Shown: positions 53,956 through 64,000 of the stretch, piece by piece
Position numbering within the stretch: position 1 is the stretch's first letter
How the letters are laid out: every line of letters starts with the position of its first letter
NCBI GenBank assembly: GCA_963529855.1
Contig: CAURZK010000002.1
Coordinates: forward strand, 62,001 to 126,000
Origin: 34-65-8 sp963529855
GTDB taxonomy: Bacteria > Pseudomonadota > Alphaproteobacteria > Sphingomonadales > Sphingomonadaceae
Length of the DNA stretch: 64,000 nt
Direction: 5' to 3'
The notes under the pieces: model-generated
The model's database searches: none
What the model was told of the DNA's origin: nothing
What the model saw: the letters and a program-made list of their open reading frames with translations, nothing else
Position numbers and translations under genes: made by a program

Positions 53956-55281
53956 TTATCTCCCGGGATAGACAGGAAAGGCGTCGCACAGTTCGGTAAC
54001 GCGCGCGCGCACCGATTGCTCCACCTGGCCATCACCCTCGGGCCCATTGCGCGACAGCCCGTCGACGACTTCGGCGATCAGCTTGCCAACGGTGCGGAAT
54101 TCGGCCGTGCCGAAGCCGCGCGTCGTCCCCGCCGGTGTGCCAAGGCGAATGCCGCTGGTCACGAACGGGCTGCGCGTGTCGTACGGGATGCCGTTCTTGT
54201 TGCAGGTGAGCCAGGCACGATCGAGGCCCTTTTCGGCATCCTTGCCGGTCACGTCTTTCGGCGTCAGGTCGACCAGCATCGAGTGGTTGTCGGTCCCGCC
54301 CGAAACGATCCGCAGACCGTTTTCTTCAAGGCTGGCGGCGAGCGCGCGGGCATTCTCGACGACGGCGCGGGCATAAGCCTTGAATTCGGGGCGCAGTGCC
54401 TCGCGAAAGGCGACTGCCTTTGCGGCGACGATATGCATCAGCGGGCCGCCCTGCAGACCGGGGAAGACCGCCATATTGAATGGCTTGGTCAGCTCTTCAT
54501 CGTTCCACAGGATCACACCGGAGCGTGGGCCGCGCAGGGATTTGTGGGTAGTCGTGGTAACCACGTGGGCGTGCGGGAAGGGCGATGGATGCGCGCCGCC
54601 GGCGACCAGCCCCGAAATGTGGCTCATGTCGACCATGAGATAGGCGCCGACCTCGTCCGCCACGCGGCGGAACGCAGCCCAGTCCCACACCCGGGAATAG
54701 GCAGTACCGCCCGCGATGATGAGCTTGGGCTTATGCTCCTTCGCGATCGCCATGACCTCGTCCATGTCGATCACTTCATCGTCGCGGCGCACGCCGTAGG
54801 CGACGGGATTGAACCACTTGCCGCTCATGTTGACGGGCGAGCCGTGAGTCAGGTGACCGCCGGAATTAAGTTCGAGGCCAAGGAACGTGTCGCCGGGCTG
54901 GAGTAGCGCCAGGAACACAGCCTGGTTCATCTGGCTGCCGCTGTTCGGCTGGACGTTGGCGAACCGGCAGCCGAACAGTTCCTTGGCGCGCTCGATCGCC
55001 AGCGTTTCAACCACGTCGGCGTATTCGCAGCCGCCGTAATAACGCTTGCCCGGATAGCCTTCGGCGTATTTGTTGGTGAAGACGCTGCCGGCTGCCTCGA
55101 GCACTGCGGTGCTGGCGATGTTCTCGCTCGCGATCAGTTCGATCTTGTTCTGCTGGCGCTTCAGTTCGTTGCCAATCGCGGCGGCAATTTCAGGATCGGC
55201 GGCTGCCAGATCATCGTGCCAGAAGCGGTGCATCGTGTCGGCGCTGGTCAGTTCGGCGCTGGTCAGTTCGGCAGTGCTCAT
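53956..55281 (-). CDS. glyA: Serine hydroxymethyltransferase
   Basis: PLP enzyme of 441 aa that interconverts serine and glycine and loads tetrahydrofolate. The PLP lysine lies in VVTTTTHKSLRGPRSG. NPxSGSQ, GGHLTHG and SGLVAGGAHPSPFPHAHVV are family sequences. The first codons contain a duplicated 15-bp unit (55240-55269) that encodes the repeated ELTSA; starting at ATG 55233 instead would omit it. It lies 8 bp after rpiB. Confidence 0.96.
   Translation of the reverse strand: MSTAELTSAELTSADTMHRFWHDDLAAADPEIAAAIGNELKRQQNKIELIASENIASTAVLEAAGSVFTNKYAEGYPGKRYYGGCEYADVVETLAIERAKELFGCRFANVQPNSGSQMNQAVFLALLQPGDTFLGLELNSGGHLTHGSPVNMSGKWFNPVAYGVRRDDEVIDMDEVMAIAKEHKPKLIIAGGTAYSRVWDWAAFRRVADEVGAYLMVDMSHISGLVAGGAHPSPFPHAHVVTTTTHKSLRGPRSGVILWNDEELTKPFNMAVFPGLQGGPLMHIVAAKAVAFREALRPEFKAYARAVVENARALAASLEENGLRIVSGGTDNHSMLVDLTPKDVTGKDAEKGLDRAWLTCNKNGIPYDTRSPFVTSGIRLGTPAGTTRGFGTAEFRTVGKLIAEVVDGLSRNGPEGDGQVEQSVRARVTELCDAFPVYPGR
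55240..55269 (-). repeat. Tandem 15-bp repeat in the glyA 5' coding region
   Basis: Two exact copies of GGCGCTGGTCAGTTC (plus strand), encoding ELTSA twice. It keeps the reading frame, so slippage could change the N-terminus without breaking the gene. Confidence 0.85.
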
Positions 55282-55289
55282 GAGCGTCC

Positions 55290-55727
55290 TCAGCAGGTCG
55301 GTTGGGTCAGCTTGTCGACGCGGCGCTGATGGCGCCCGCCGGCAAATTCGGTTTCGAGAAACGCCGTGACGCAGGCCTTGGCCATGTCGATCCCGGTGAG
55401 TCGGGCGCCCAGCGCAATGACGTTCGCGTCGTTGTGCTCGCGCGCAAGTGCGGCCGACAGCGGCTCCGCCACAAGCGCACAGCGCACGTCCGCATTGCGA
55501 TTGACCGCAATCGATATGCCGATACCCGAACCGCATAGCGCGATCCCGCGCTCCGCCGTTCCATCGGCCACTACGCCAGCCAACTTGTAGCCGTAATCCG
55601 GATAGTCGACGCTGTCGGCACTGTCCGGGCCGAGGTCGGCGACCTCGTGCCCCTGCTCGATCAGCCATTCCCGCAAGGTCGCCTTGAGAGCGAGCGCGGC
55701 ATGGTCGGAGGCGATGGCGATACGCAT
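55290..55727 (-). CDS. rpiB: Ribose-5-phosphate isomerase B
   Basis: A 145-aa enzyme of the pentose phosphate pathway. The motifs SDHAALALKATLREWL and CGSGIGISIAVNRNADVRCAL hold the phosphate loop and catalytic Cys. The start was set at ATG 55727. It begins the rpiB-glyA-orf-nrdR-trmJ operon and follows the rpoD terminator. Confidence 0.96.
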   Translation of the reverse strand: MRIAIASDHAALALKATLREWLIEQGHEVADLGPDSADSVDYPDYGYKLAGVVADGTAERGIALCGSGIGISIAVNRNADVRCALVAEPLSAALAREHNDANVIALGARLTGIDMAKACVTAFLETEFAGGRHQRRVDKLTQPTC

Positions 55728-55743
55728 GGCGCGCACATAGGCA

Positions 55744-55772
55744 AACGGCCCGCCGATTGCCAGCGAGCCGTT
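55744..55772 (-). terminator. Terminator after rpoD
   Basis: On the minus strand, AACGGCTCGC and GCGGGCCGTT pair over 10 bp (one G-T) with a 9-nt loop, then TTT. It starts 27 bp after the rpoD stop and precedes the rpiB start. Confidence 0.65.
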
Positions 55773-55798
55773 CGGTATTTCGACAAGGTGTTCCGAAT

Positions 55799-57829
55799 TT
55801 ACTGGTCGAGGAAGCTGCGCATCTTGCGGCTGCGGCTCGGATGCTTGAGCTTGCGCAAGGCCTTGGCCTCGATCTGACGGATGCGTTCGCGGGTGACCGA
55901 GAACTGCTGCCCAACCTCTTCCAGCGTGTGATCGGTGTTCATGCCGATACCGAAGCGCATGCGCAGCACGCGTTCCTCGCGCGGGGTGAGGCTGGCGAGG
56001 ACGCGGGTGACGGTTTCCTTGAGGTTCGACTGGATCGCGGCGTCGACCGGGATCACCGCGTTCTTGTCCTCGATGAAATCGCCCAGGTGCGAATCTTCCT
56101 CGTCACCGATCGGGGTTTCGAGACTGATCGGTTCCTTGGCGATCTTCATCACCTTGCGAACCTTTTCCAGCGGCATCGACAGCTTCTCGGCCATCTCTTC
56201 CGGGGTCGGTTCGCGGCCCTGATCGTGCAGGAACTGGCGGCTGGTGCGGACCAGCTTGTTGATCGTCTCGATCATGTGGACCGGGATGCGGATCGTGCGC
56301 GCCTGATCGGCAATCGAGCGCGTGATCGCCTGCCGGATCCACCAGGTCGCATAGGTCGAGAACTTGTAACCGCGGCGGTATTCGAACTTGTCGACCGCCT
56401 TCATCAGGCCGATGTTGCCTTCCTGAATGAGATCAAGGAATTGCAGCCCGCGGTTGGTATACTTTTTGGCAATGGAGATCACCAGGCGCAGATTGGCCTC
56501 GACCATTTCCTTCTTGGCGATGCGTGCCTCGCGCTCGCCCTTCTGGACCATGTTCACGATCCGGCGGAATTCATCCAGGCTCATGCCGGTCTGGCTGGCG
56601 ATGTCGGCGATCTCGAGCCGGATGCGTTCGATCGCGTCGGCCTCCCGCTCGGCGAAGGCGGCCCATTTCTTGTCCTTGCCCGCCCATGCACCAAGCCAGC
56701 TTTCGTCCAGCTCGTTGCCGACATACGCGCCGAGGAATTCGGCACGCTTGATCTTGTGACGCTCGGCCAGGCGCAGCATCTGCCCGCCGAGTGCCGTCAG
56801 GCGGCGGTTGAAAGCGTAGAGATTGTCGACCAGGTATTCGATCTTGGTCGCGTGGAACTGGACGCTTTCCACCTCGGCGGTGAGGTCTTCGCGCAGCTTT
56901 TCGTACTTGGCTTCCTTGGCCTTGGGGAATTCGTTCCCCGCGCCAAGCGTCTCGACGCGCTCGGCCTGTAGCTTCTCGAAGGTCTGGAACAGCTGCGTGA
57001 TGCGCGCGAAACGCTCCAACGCCTCCGGCTTGAGCGCAGCTTCCATCTGGGCGAGTGACATGGTGTTGTCGTCCTCGTCCTCTTCCTCGCGACGGCGCTC
57101 GCCGCCTTCCTCGCCGTCGTCGTCCTCGTCGGCCTGCTCTTCTTCCTCGACCTCGTCGTCGTCGCGAATGGTCGGGCCGGCAGTGGCTTCGGAAATCTCG
57201 CCGTCGTCGTCATCGTCTTCGGCGCCTTCTTCCATCTTGTCGACGGGCGGCTCCTTCGACAGCATCGCGTCGAGATCGAGAATCTCGCGCAGCTGCATTT
57301 CCTCATTATTGAGGGCTTCGGACCACTTGATGATTTCGTGGAAGGTGATCGGGCTTTCGCACAGCCCCATGATCATCATGTCGCGCCCGGCCTCGATCCG
57401 CTTCGCAATGGCGATCTCGCCCTCGCGGCTGAGCAGTTCGACCGCACCCATTTCGCGCAAGTACATGCGAACCGGATCGTCAGTGCGTTCGCCGACGCCG
57501 GTCTTCTTGGCCCCTGCAGACGAGGCCTTGCTTTTCTCGGGCGCATCGTCAGCGGAAATTTCCTCGACATCGCTGTCGTTATCCGAATCCCCTTCGGCTT
57601 CGGCATCCTCGTCGCTTTCGACGATATTGACGCCCATTTCGCTGATCGCGGACATGACGTCTTCGATCTGCTCGGAATTCATCTGATCCTGCGGCAGCGC
57701 CTCGTTCAGCTCGTCATAGGTGACGTAGCCGCGCTTTTTCGCCTTTGCGATCAGCTTCTTGACGCTCGCTTCGTTGAGATCGATCAGCGGGGCGTCGTCG
57801 TCCTTGCCGGCGGGTGTGTTGGAAGCCAT
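55799..57829 (-). CDS. rpoD: RNA polymerase sigma factor RpoD
   Basis: Primary sigma factor of 676 aa. The N-terminal region 1.1 (DLNEASVKKLIAKAKKRGYVTYDEL) precedes a long acidic non-conserved insert. Region 2 has IAKKYTNRGLQFLDLIQEGNIGLMKAVDKFEYRRGYKFSTYATWWIRQAITRSIADQ, region 3 has IRIPVHMIETINKL, and region 4 ends with TLEEVGQQFSVTRERIRQIEAKALRKLKHPSRS. It follows dnaG by 9 bp. Confidence 0.98.
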   Translation of the reverse strand: MASNTPAGKDDDAPLIDLNEASVKKLIAKAKKRGYVTYDELNEALPQDQMNSEQIEDVMSAISEMGVNIVESDEDAEAEGDSDNDSDVEEISADDAPEKSKASSAGAKKTGVGERTDDPVRMYLREMGAVELLSREGEIAIAKRIEAGRDMMIMGLCESPITFHEIIKWSEALNNEEMQLREILDLDAMLSKEPPVDKMEEGAEDDDDDGEISEATAGPTIRDDDEVEEEEQADEDDDGEEGGERRREEEDEDDNTMSLAQMEAALKPEALERFARITQLFQTFEKLQAERVETLGAGNEFPKAKEAKYEKLREDLTAEVESVQFHATKIEYLVDNLYAFNRRLTALGGQMLRLAERHKIKRAEFLGAYVGNELDESWLGAWAGKDKKWAAFAEREADAIERIRLEIADIASQTGMSLDEFRRIVNMVQKGEREARIAKKEMVEANLRLVISIAKKYTNRGLQFLDLIQEGNIGLMKAVDKFEYRRGYKFSTYATWWIRQAITRSIADQARTIRIPVHMIETINKLVRTSRQFLHDQGREPTPEEMAEKLSMPLEKVRKVMKIAKEPISLETPIGDEEDSHLGDFIEDKNAVIPVDAAIQSNLKETVTRVLASLTPREERVLRMRFGIGMNTDHTLEEVGQQFSVTRERIRQIEAKALRKLKHPSRSRKMRSFLDQ

Positions 57830-57838
57830 CGGTTGCGT

Positions 57839-59710
57839 TCAGTCCGTTTCTGCGTCGCCCGGCCCGGGTGCCTCGGGTGGGTGACCTGAATCAGGTAAAG
57901 CCGCGGTCGCGGCTCGTCGGCTCGCCATGTGCCCCATGCGTCGCTGGATTTCCAGCTTTCGTTCCCTGAGGCGCGATTGTTCGGCAATCGCCCCTTCGGG
58001 ATCGGTCGCAAACCGCGCCGTGGCTTGCGCAAGCGCAGCCTCGATCGCAGGTCTTTCGACCAGCAGAGCTATGGCTTCGGCCAGAACCTCGCGCGCAATG
58101 GCCGGATCGGTATCTTCGCGCAGGAAGATGAAACGGGCGTTATCCGGTGGCGCAGGCTGGCCGCTAGCGGCCGATATGGGCGAATTGGCGCCAGGTTCAA
58201 GCGCTTCGGCCAATTCGAGCAAAGAATCGATTGCTGGCCCGATCTGCCGGTCCTGTGCGGCGAACCGGGTGAGGGTGTCGGCGTGGGCCAGCGCCAGATC
58301 GGGAAATCGGGCGAGGCCCGCCAGAACCGCGCCGCCAAGTGCGTCGCTGCGTGCCGCCTGGCGCAGCCGTGCGGCGGCCGACGGGGACAGGCTGGCGGCC
58401 GGGGAATTGCCGCGCGCGCGGGGCGTCCATGCAGGCCGTTCGCGGGGCGGGAAGGCGAAGGCCGAGAACCGTTCCATCAGCTCACGCTTGTAAAGCGCGG
58501 CGATATCGGGGTGCGCGATGGCCTCCACATGGCTCAGCAGGCGCTGCTTGAGACCGGCCTTGTCTTCCGGCGTGACGAGCGGCTGCGCGTCCCTCTCATA
58601 CTGCCACAGCGTGTCGAGCAAGCTAGCCGGCTGGGCGAGCAGTGCGTCCATCGCTGCGCGCCCGCGCTGTTTGAGTAGATCGTCGGGATCCAGTCCTGCG
58701 GGCAGCCGCACGATGCACAGCGAATGCGCCGGGCGGAGCAGGGGTAGGGCGCGCTGCACCGCGCGCATGGCGGCGCGCTGGCCCGCGGCATCACCGTCGA
58801 AGCACAGCACCGGCACTTCCACCAGCCGCCACAAAAGTTCGATCTGGCGCTCCGTCAGCGCGGTGCCGAGCGGGGCGACGGCATCCTCGATCCCGGCGGC
58901 GGCCAGTGCAATCACGTCCATGTAGCCTTCGACAACGATCAGGCGATTGGTCTGACGGCTGGCCGGCCCGGCGCGGTAGAGGTTGTAAAGCGTGCGCCCC
59001 TTGTCGAACAAAGGCGTGTCGGGCGAATTGAGATACTTGGGCGCATCGGTCTTGCCCGATTCCAGGATACGCCCGCCAAACGCGATCACGCGCCCGCGTG
59101 CATCGTGGATCGGCAGCATCAGACGGGCGCGGAACCGGTCGTAAGGTTCCTTGTCGTCCACCGCGATGCGCAGGCCCGCCTCGATCAGCAGCCGTTCTTC
59201 GAACTGGCCGAGCGCGCGCTTCAACGCCTGCCGTTCGTCGGGCGCGAAGCCGAATCCGAACCGCTCGACAGTGCGTGCATTGAAACCACGTGTGGCGAGA
59301 TACTCGCGCGCCCGCGCACCGCCTGGCCCGGACAGGTTGTTCGCGAACCAGTCTTGCGCGGCCTGCATGACCTCGGCGAGGCCCGCCTGCTGTTCTGCCC
59401 GCTGCGCCATGCGCGGATCGGGGGCGGGGACCTCCATCCCGGCTTCTGCCGCAAGTTCCTTGACCGCGTCCATAAACGCCATGCCGCGCTGGTCGGTCAT
59501 CCATCTGATCACGTCACCATGCGCGCCGCAACCGAAGCAGTGGTAGAAACCCTTCTCGTCGCTGACGGTAAAGCTGGGCGTGTTCTCGTTATGGAACGGG
59601 CAGCACGCCTTCCATTCCCGGCCCGCGCGCTGCAGCTTGGTCGTGCGCATGACGACGCTGGACAGCGTCACCCGGGCACGCAGTTCGTCAAGCCATTGCG
59701 GTGAGAGCAT
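57839..59710 (-). CDS. dnaG: DNA primase
   Basis: Replication primase of 623 aa. The N-terminal zinc domain has CPFHNENTPSFTVSDEKGFYHCFGCGAHGD; the TOPRIM core shows IVVEGYMDVIALAAAG and CFDGDAAGQRAA. The C-terminal DnaB-binding region follows. The gene starts 12 bp after yqeY and lies 9 bp before rpoD, the macromolecular synthesis layout in alphaproteobacteria without rpsU. Confidence 0.98.
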   Translation of the reverse strand: MLSPQWLDELRARVTLSSVVMRTTKLQRAGREWKACCPFHNENTPSFTVSDEKGFYHCFGCGAHGDVIRWMTDQRGMAFMDAVKELAAEAGMEVPAPDPRMAQRAEQQAGLAEVMQAAQDWFANNLSGPGGARAREYLATRGFNARTVERFGFGFAPDERQALKRALGQFEERLLIEAGLRIAVDDKEPYDRFRARLMLPIHDARGRVIAFGGRILESGKTDAPKYLNSPDTPLFDKGRTLYNLYRAGPASRQTNRLIVVEGYMDVIALAAAGIEDAVAPLGTALTERQIELLWRLVEVPVLCFDGDAAGQRAAMRAVQRALPLLRPAHSLCIVRLPAGLDPDDLLKQRGRAAMDALLAQPASLLDTLWQYERDAQPLVTPEDKAGLKQRLLSHVEAIAHPDIAALYKRELMERFSAFAFPPRERPAWTPRARGNSPAASLSPSAAARLRQAARSDALGGAVLAGLARFPDLALAHADTLTRFAAQDRQIGPAIDSLLELAEALEPGANSPISAASGQPAPPDNARFIFLREDTDPAIAREVLAEAIALLVERPAIEAALAQATARFATDPEGAIAEQSRLRERKLEIQRRMGHMASRRAATAALPDSGHPPEAPGPGDAETD

Positions 59711-59722
59711 CCCGCGAGCGTA

Positions 59723-60175
59723 TTAGGAAAGCGCCGCCTTCACCAGTCCGCTGGCCTTCGCCATGTCGAGTTGTGCGCCGTGGCGTGCCTTCAGTTCCGC
59801 CATCACGCGGCCCATGTCCTTGACGCCGGTTGCGCCAAGTTCAGCCTTGATCGCTTCGATCGCGGCGCGGGTTTCATCCTCGCCCAGCATGGCGGGCATG
59901 AATTCCTCGATCACCGCCAGCTCGGCCTTTTCCTTGTCGGCGAGTTCCTGGCGCCCGCCCTCTTCGTACATCTGGATCGATTCGCGGCGCTGCTTGGCCA
60001 TCTTCTGGAGCACTTCGGTGACGAGATCGTCGTCGGGTATTTCCTTGCTGCTGGTGCGCAGCTCGATATCGCGGTCCTTGATCTTGGCGGCGATCAGGCG
60101 GAGCGCGGCGGTGCGGTCTTTCTCGCCGCTTTTCATCGCCGAAACGGTGGCCTGCTTGATCTGGTCGCGGAGCAT
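59723..60175 (-). CDS. GatB/YqeY domain-containing protein
   Basis: A 150-aa helical protein of the YqeY family, related to the tail of GatB. Motifs are LRDQIKQATVSAMKSGEKDRTAALRLIAAKIKDRDIE, EVLQKMAKQRRESIQMYEEGGR and EEFMPAMLGEDETRAAIEA. The specific function is not settled; a tRNA-linked role is possible. It leads the dnaG-rpoD block and is divergent from carA. Confidence 0.92.
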   Translation of the reverse strand: MLRDQIKQATVSAMKSGEKDRTAALRLIAAKIKDRDIELRTSSKEIPDDDLVTEVLQKMAKQRRESIQMYEEGGRQELADKEKAELAVIEEFMPAMLGEDETRAAIEAIKAELGATGVKDMGRVMAELKARHGAQLDMAKASGLVKAALS

Positions 60176-60245
60176 GGGACGGGTCTTTCCTGTGGAATGG
60201 ATACGATTGCGCGGCCGATAGCCGCATTTGCGCGCTTGCGATAGG

Positions 60246-60274
60246 TTGACGCAGGCCCCGCGTGGCCCTAGCGG
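60246..60274 (+). promoter_or_regulatory. Possible carA promoter
   Basis: A -35 TTGACG (60246-60251) and weak -10 TAGCGG (60269-60274), 17 bp apart, in the divergent yqeY/carA region. The same -35 style precedes ilvB. Tentative. Confidence 0.4.
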
Positions 60275-60322
60275 CTGGGTCTTAGCGACATCGCCGGAAA
60301 CCCTGAACTCGGAGCGCCTCTG

Positions 60323-61507
60323 ATGGCTTCTGCCGCCACTACCCCTGCGCAACCCAAAGATGCGACCGGCGTGCTCGTCCTCGCCGACGGCACCGTGGTA
60401 TGGGGCAGGGGCTTCGGCGCCGTGGGCAGCGCGGTGGGCGAAGTGTGCTTCAACACAGCGATGACCGGGTATCAGGAGGTGCTGACCGACCCATCCTACG
60501 CCGCGCAGATCGTCACCTTCACATTCCCGCACATCGGCAACGTCGGCGCCAATACCGAAGATTACGAATCGCGGGTCGAGGGCGCGGTGGGCTGCGTTGT
60601 GCGCGAGGAAGTGACCCCGCATTCGAACTTCCGCGCCGAACGCGAATTTGCCGAATGGCTGGCGGGGCAGAACAAGATCGGCCTGTCGGGCATCGATACC
60701 CGCGCGCTGACCCGCCGTATACGTATGGCGGGCGCGCCCAACGCGGTGATCGCGCATTCGCCCGATGGCGCGTTCGATATTCCTGCGCTGATCAGGCGCG
60801 CGCAGGAATGGCCGGGGCTGGAGGGGATGGACCTCGCCCAGCGGGTCAGTCGCGAGAAGCAGGAAAGCTGGGAAGGCGGTTACTGGCAACTCGGCGCCGG
60901 TTATGGCCGCAGCCCCCGAGACGAGGTGCGCCCGCATGTGGTTGCGATCGATTACGGCAGCAAGGACAACATCTTCCGCAACCTCGTAAAGGCCGGGGCG
61001 CGGGTGACCGTAGTGCCTGCCAAGGTGACGCTGGAGCAGGTTCTGGCGCTGAAGCCGGATGGCGTGTTCCTCTCCAATGGCCCCGGCGATCCGGCGGCGA
61101 CGGGCGAATACGCGGTGCCGGTGATCAAGGGCCTGCTGGAACGCGACGTGCCGCTGTTCGGCATCTGCCTCGGCCACCAGATGCTGGGGCTGGCAGCGGG
61201 CGCGAAAACGGTGAAGATGCACCAGGGCCACCGCGGCGCGAACCACCCGGTCCAGCGCGTTGGTGAAGGCTGGGGCGAAACCACGGGCTTGGTCGAGATA
61301 ACCAGCATGAACCACGGCTTCGCGGTCGACGCCGAGAGCCTGCCCGACACCGTCGAGCAGACCCACGTCAGCCTGTTCGACGGCTCAAACTGCGGGATTT
61401 CGATACGCGGCAAGAAGGCGTTCGGCGTCCAGTACCACCCCGAGGCCAGCCCCGGGCCGCAGGACAGCTTTTACCTGTTCCAGAAGTTCGTGGGGATGCT
61501 GGGGTGA
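60323..61507 (+). CDS. carA: Carbamoyl-phosphate synthase small subunit
   Basis: Glutaminase subunit of 394 aa, producing ammonia for carbamoyl phosphate in arginine and pyrimidine synthesis. The N-terminal CarA domain begins VLVLADGTVVWGRGFG; the class I amidotransferase triad includes Cys in LFGICLGHQMLGLAAGAKT and a His-Glu pair in FGVQYHPEASPG. GGAG lies 8 nt before ATG 60323. Its stop overlaps the start of a 47-codon ORF (GTGA). Confidence 0.96.
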   Translation: MASAATTPAQPKDATGVLVLADGTVVWGRGFGAVGSAVGEVCFNTAMTGYQEVLTDPSYAAQIVTFTFPHIGNVGANTEDYESRVEGAVGCVVREEVTPHSNFRAEREFAEWLAGQNKIGLSGIDTRALTRRIRMAGAPNAVIAHSPDGAFDIPALIRRAQEWPGLEGMDLAQRVSREKQESWEGGYWQLGAGYGRSPRDEVRPHVVAIDYGSKDNIFRNLVKAGARVTVVPAKVTLEQVLALKPDGVFLSNGPGDPAATGEYAVPVIKGLLERDVPLFGICLGHQMLGLAAGAKTVKMHQGHRGANHPVQRVGEGWGETTGLVEITSMNHGFAVDAESLPDTVEQTHVSLFDGSNCGISIRGKKAFGVQYHPEASPGPQDSFYLFQKFVGMLG

Positions 61508-61646
61508 GAACGGCGACTACGGGTCTGGTATTGCAAATGCCTTACGAACTGGTCGTGGCTGACGCTGATTCCCTTTCCATGACTCGCGATATGCAAAACA
61601 ATTTCGAGCGAATGCTCGCGGAAGAACGCCAAGAGGCCAAGCCGTA

Positions 61647-61647
<1 letters not shown>
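61504..61647 (+). CDS. Short ORF between carA and carB, unknown function
   Basis: A 47-aa frame starting with GTG overlapping the carA stop and ending with TAA overlapping the carB start (TAATG). The product is hydrophilic and acidic, with a Glu/Arg-rich end (FERMLAEERQEAKP). A shorter version starts at ATG 61537. No family is recognised. The double overlap argues that ribosomes pass through it, but conservation is unverified. Confidence 0.5.

Positions 61648-64000
<2,353 letters not shown>

Overview
The window is a GC-rich chromosomal segment of an alphaproteobacterium, most likely order Sphingomonadales and plausibly family Erythrobacteraceae. That placement is inferred from gene content and gene order: an XrtA/PEP-CTERM regulatory set, a COQ4-type ubiquinone gene, the long PstC and PstA forms, a yqeY-dnaG-rpoD block and an alphaproteobacterial LexA box. 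No phage, insertion sequence or CRISPR array was seen. Apart from one stretch of about 390 bp (28242-28635), genes are packed tightly.

Region by region. 1-6156: the end of an exosortase A (XrtA) exopolysaccharide locus, with a polyprenyl-phosphate sugar transferase, histidine kinase PrsK, sigma-54 response regulator PrsR and TPR lipoprotein PrsT, all overlapping. 6206-12798: assorted metabolism and transport (SBF-like transporter, DUF475/TerC-like protein, PanB, amino-acid permease, PNPOx-like protein, alpha/beta hydrolase). 12920-16342: a predicted SOS-controlled DNA-repair cassette made of a LexA box, a radical SAM protein, a DUF4130-UdgX fusion and a translationally coupled extensin-like putative peptidase. 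16352-22616: phosphate regulon phoR-pstCAB-phoU-phoB on the minus strand, with a perfect Pho box at the 3' end of phoR and no pstS. 22632-22819: two nearly identical tRNA-Glu genes with different anticodons.

22899-28241: recJ, a flavodoxin-like protein, an unknown protein, a nitronate monooxygenase and an amidohydrolase. 28636-34377: branched-chain amino acid genes ilvB-ilvN-(LprI-like)-ilvC-leuA, with a 16-residue leucine-rich leader peptide before leuA and a terminator hairpin just before ilvB. 34378-42870: miaA, serB, a nitroreductase, coq4, purL, two membrane proteins, then xseB-ispA-coaD. 42960-48653: a periplasmic cyclophilin, queA and tgt (queuosine tRNA modification) around a YadGH-like ABC exporter and a DUF481 outer-membrane protein. 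48886-55727: an S9 peptidase, rpsD, a chorismate mutase, and the tight operon rpiB-glyA-orf-nrdR-trmJ. 55799-60175: the macromolecular synthesis block yqeY-dnaG-rpoD. 60323-64000: carA, a 47-codon ORF that overlaps both neighbours, and carB, which runs off the window.

Most genes are housekeeping. The parts that deserve closer study are the LexA-box rSAM/UdgX/extensin cassette, the leu leader, the carA-ORF-carB arrangement, the LprI-like gene inside the ilv cluster, and the paired tRNA-Glu genes.
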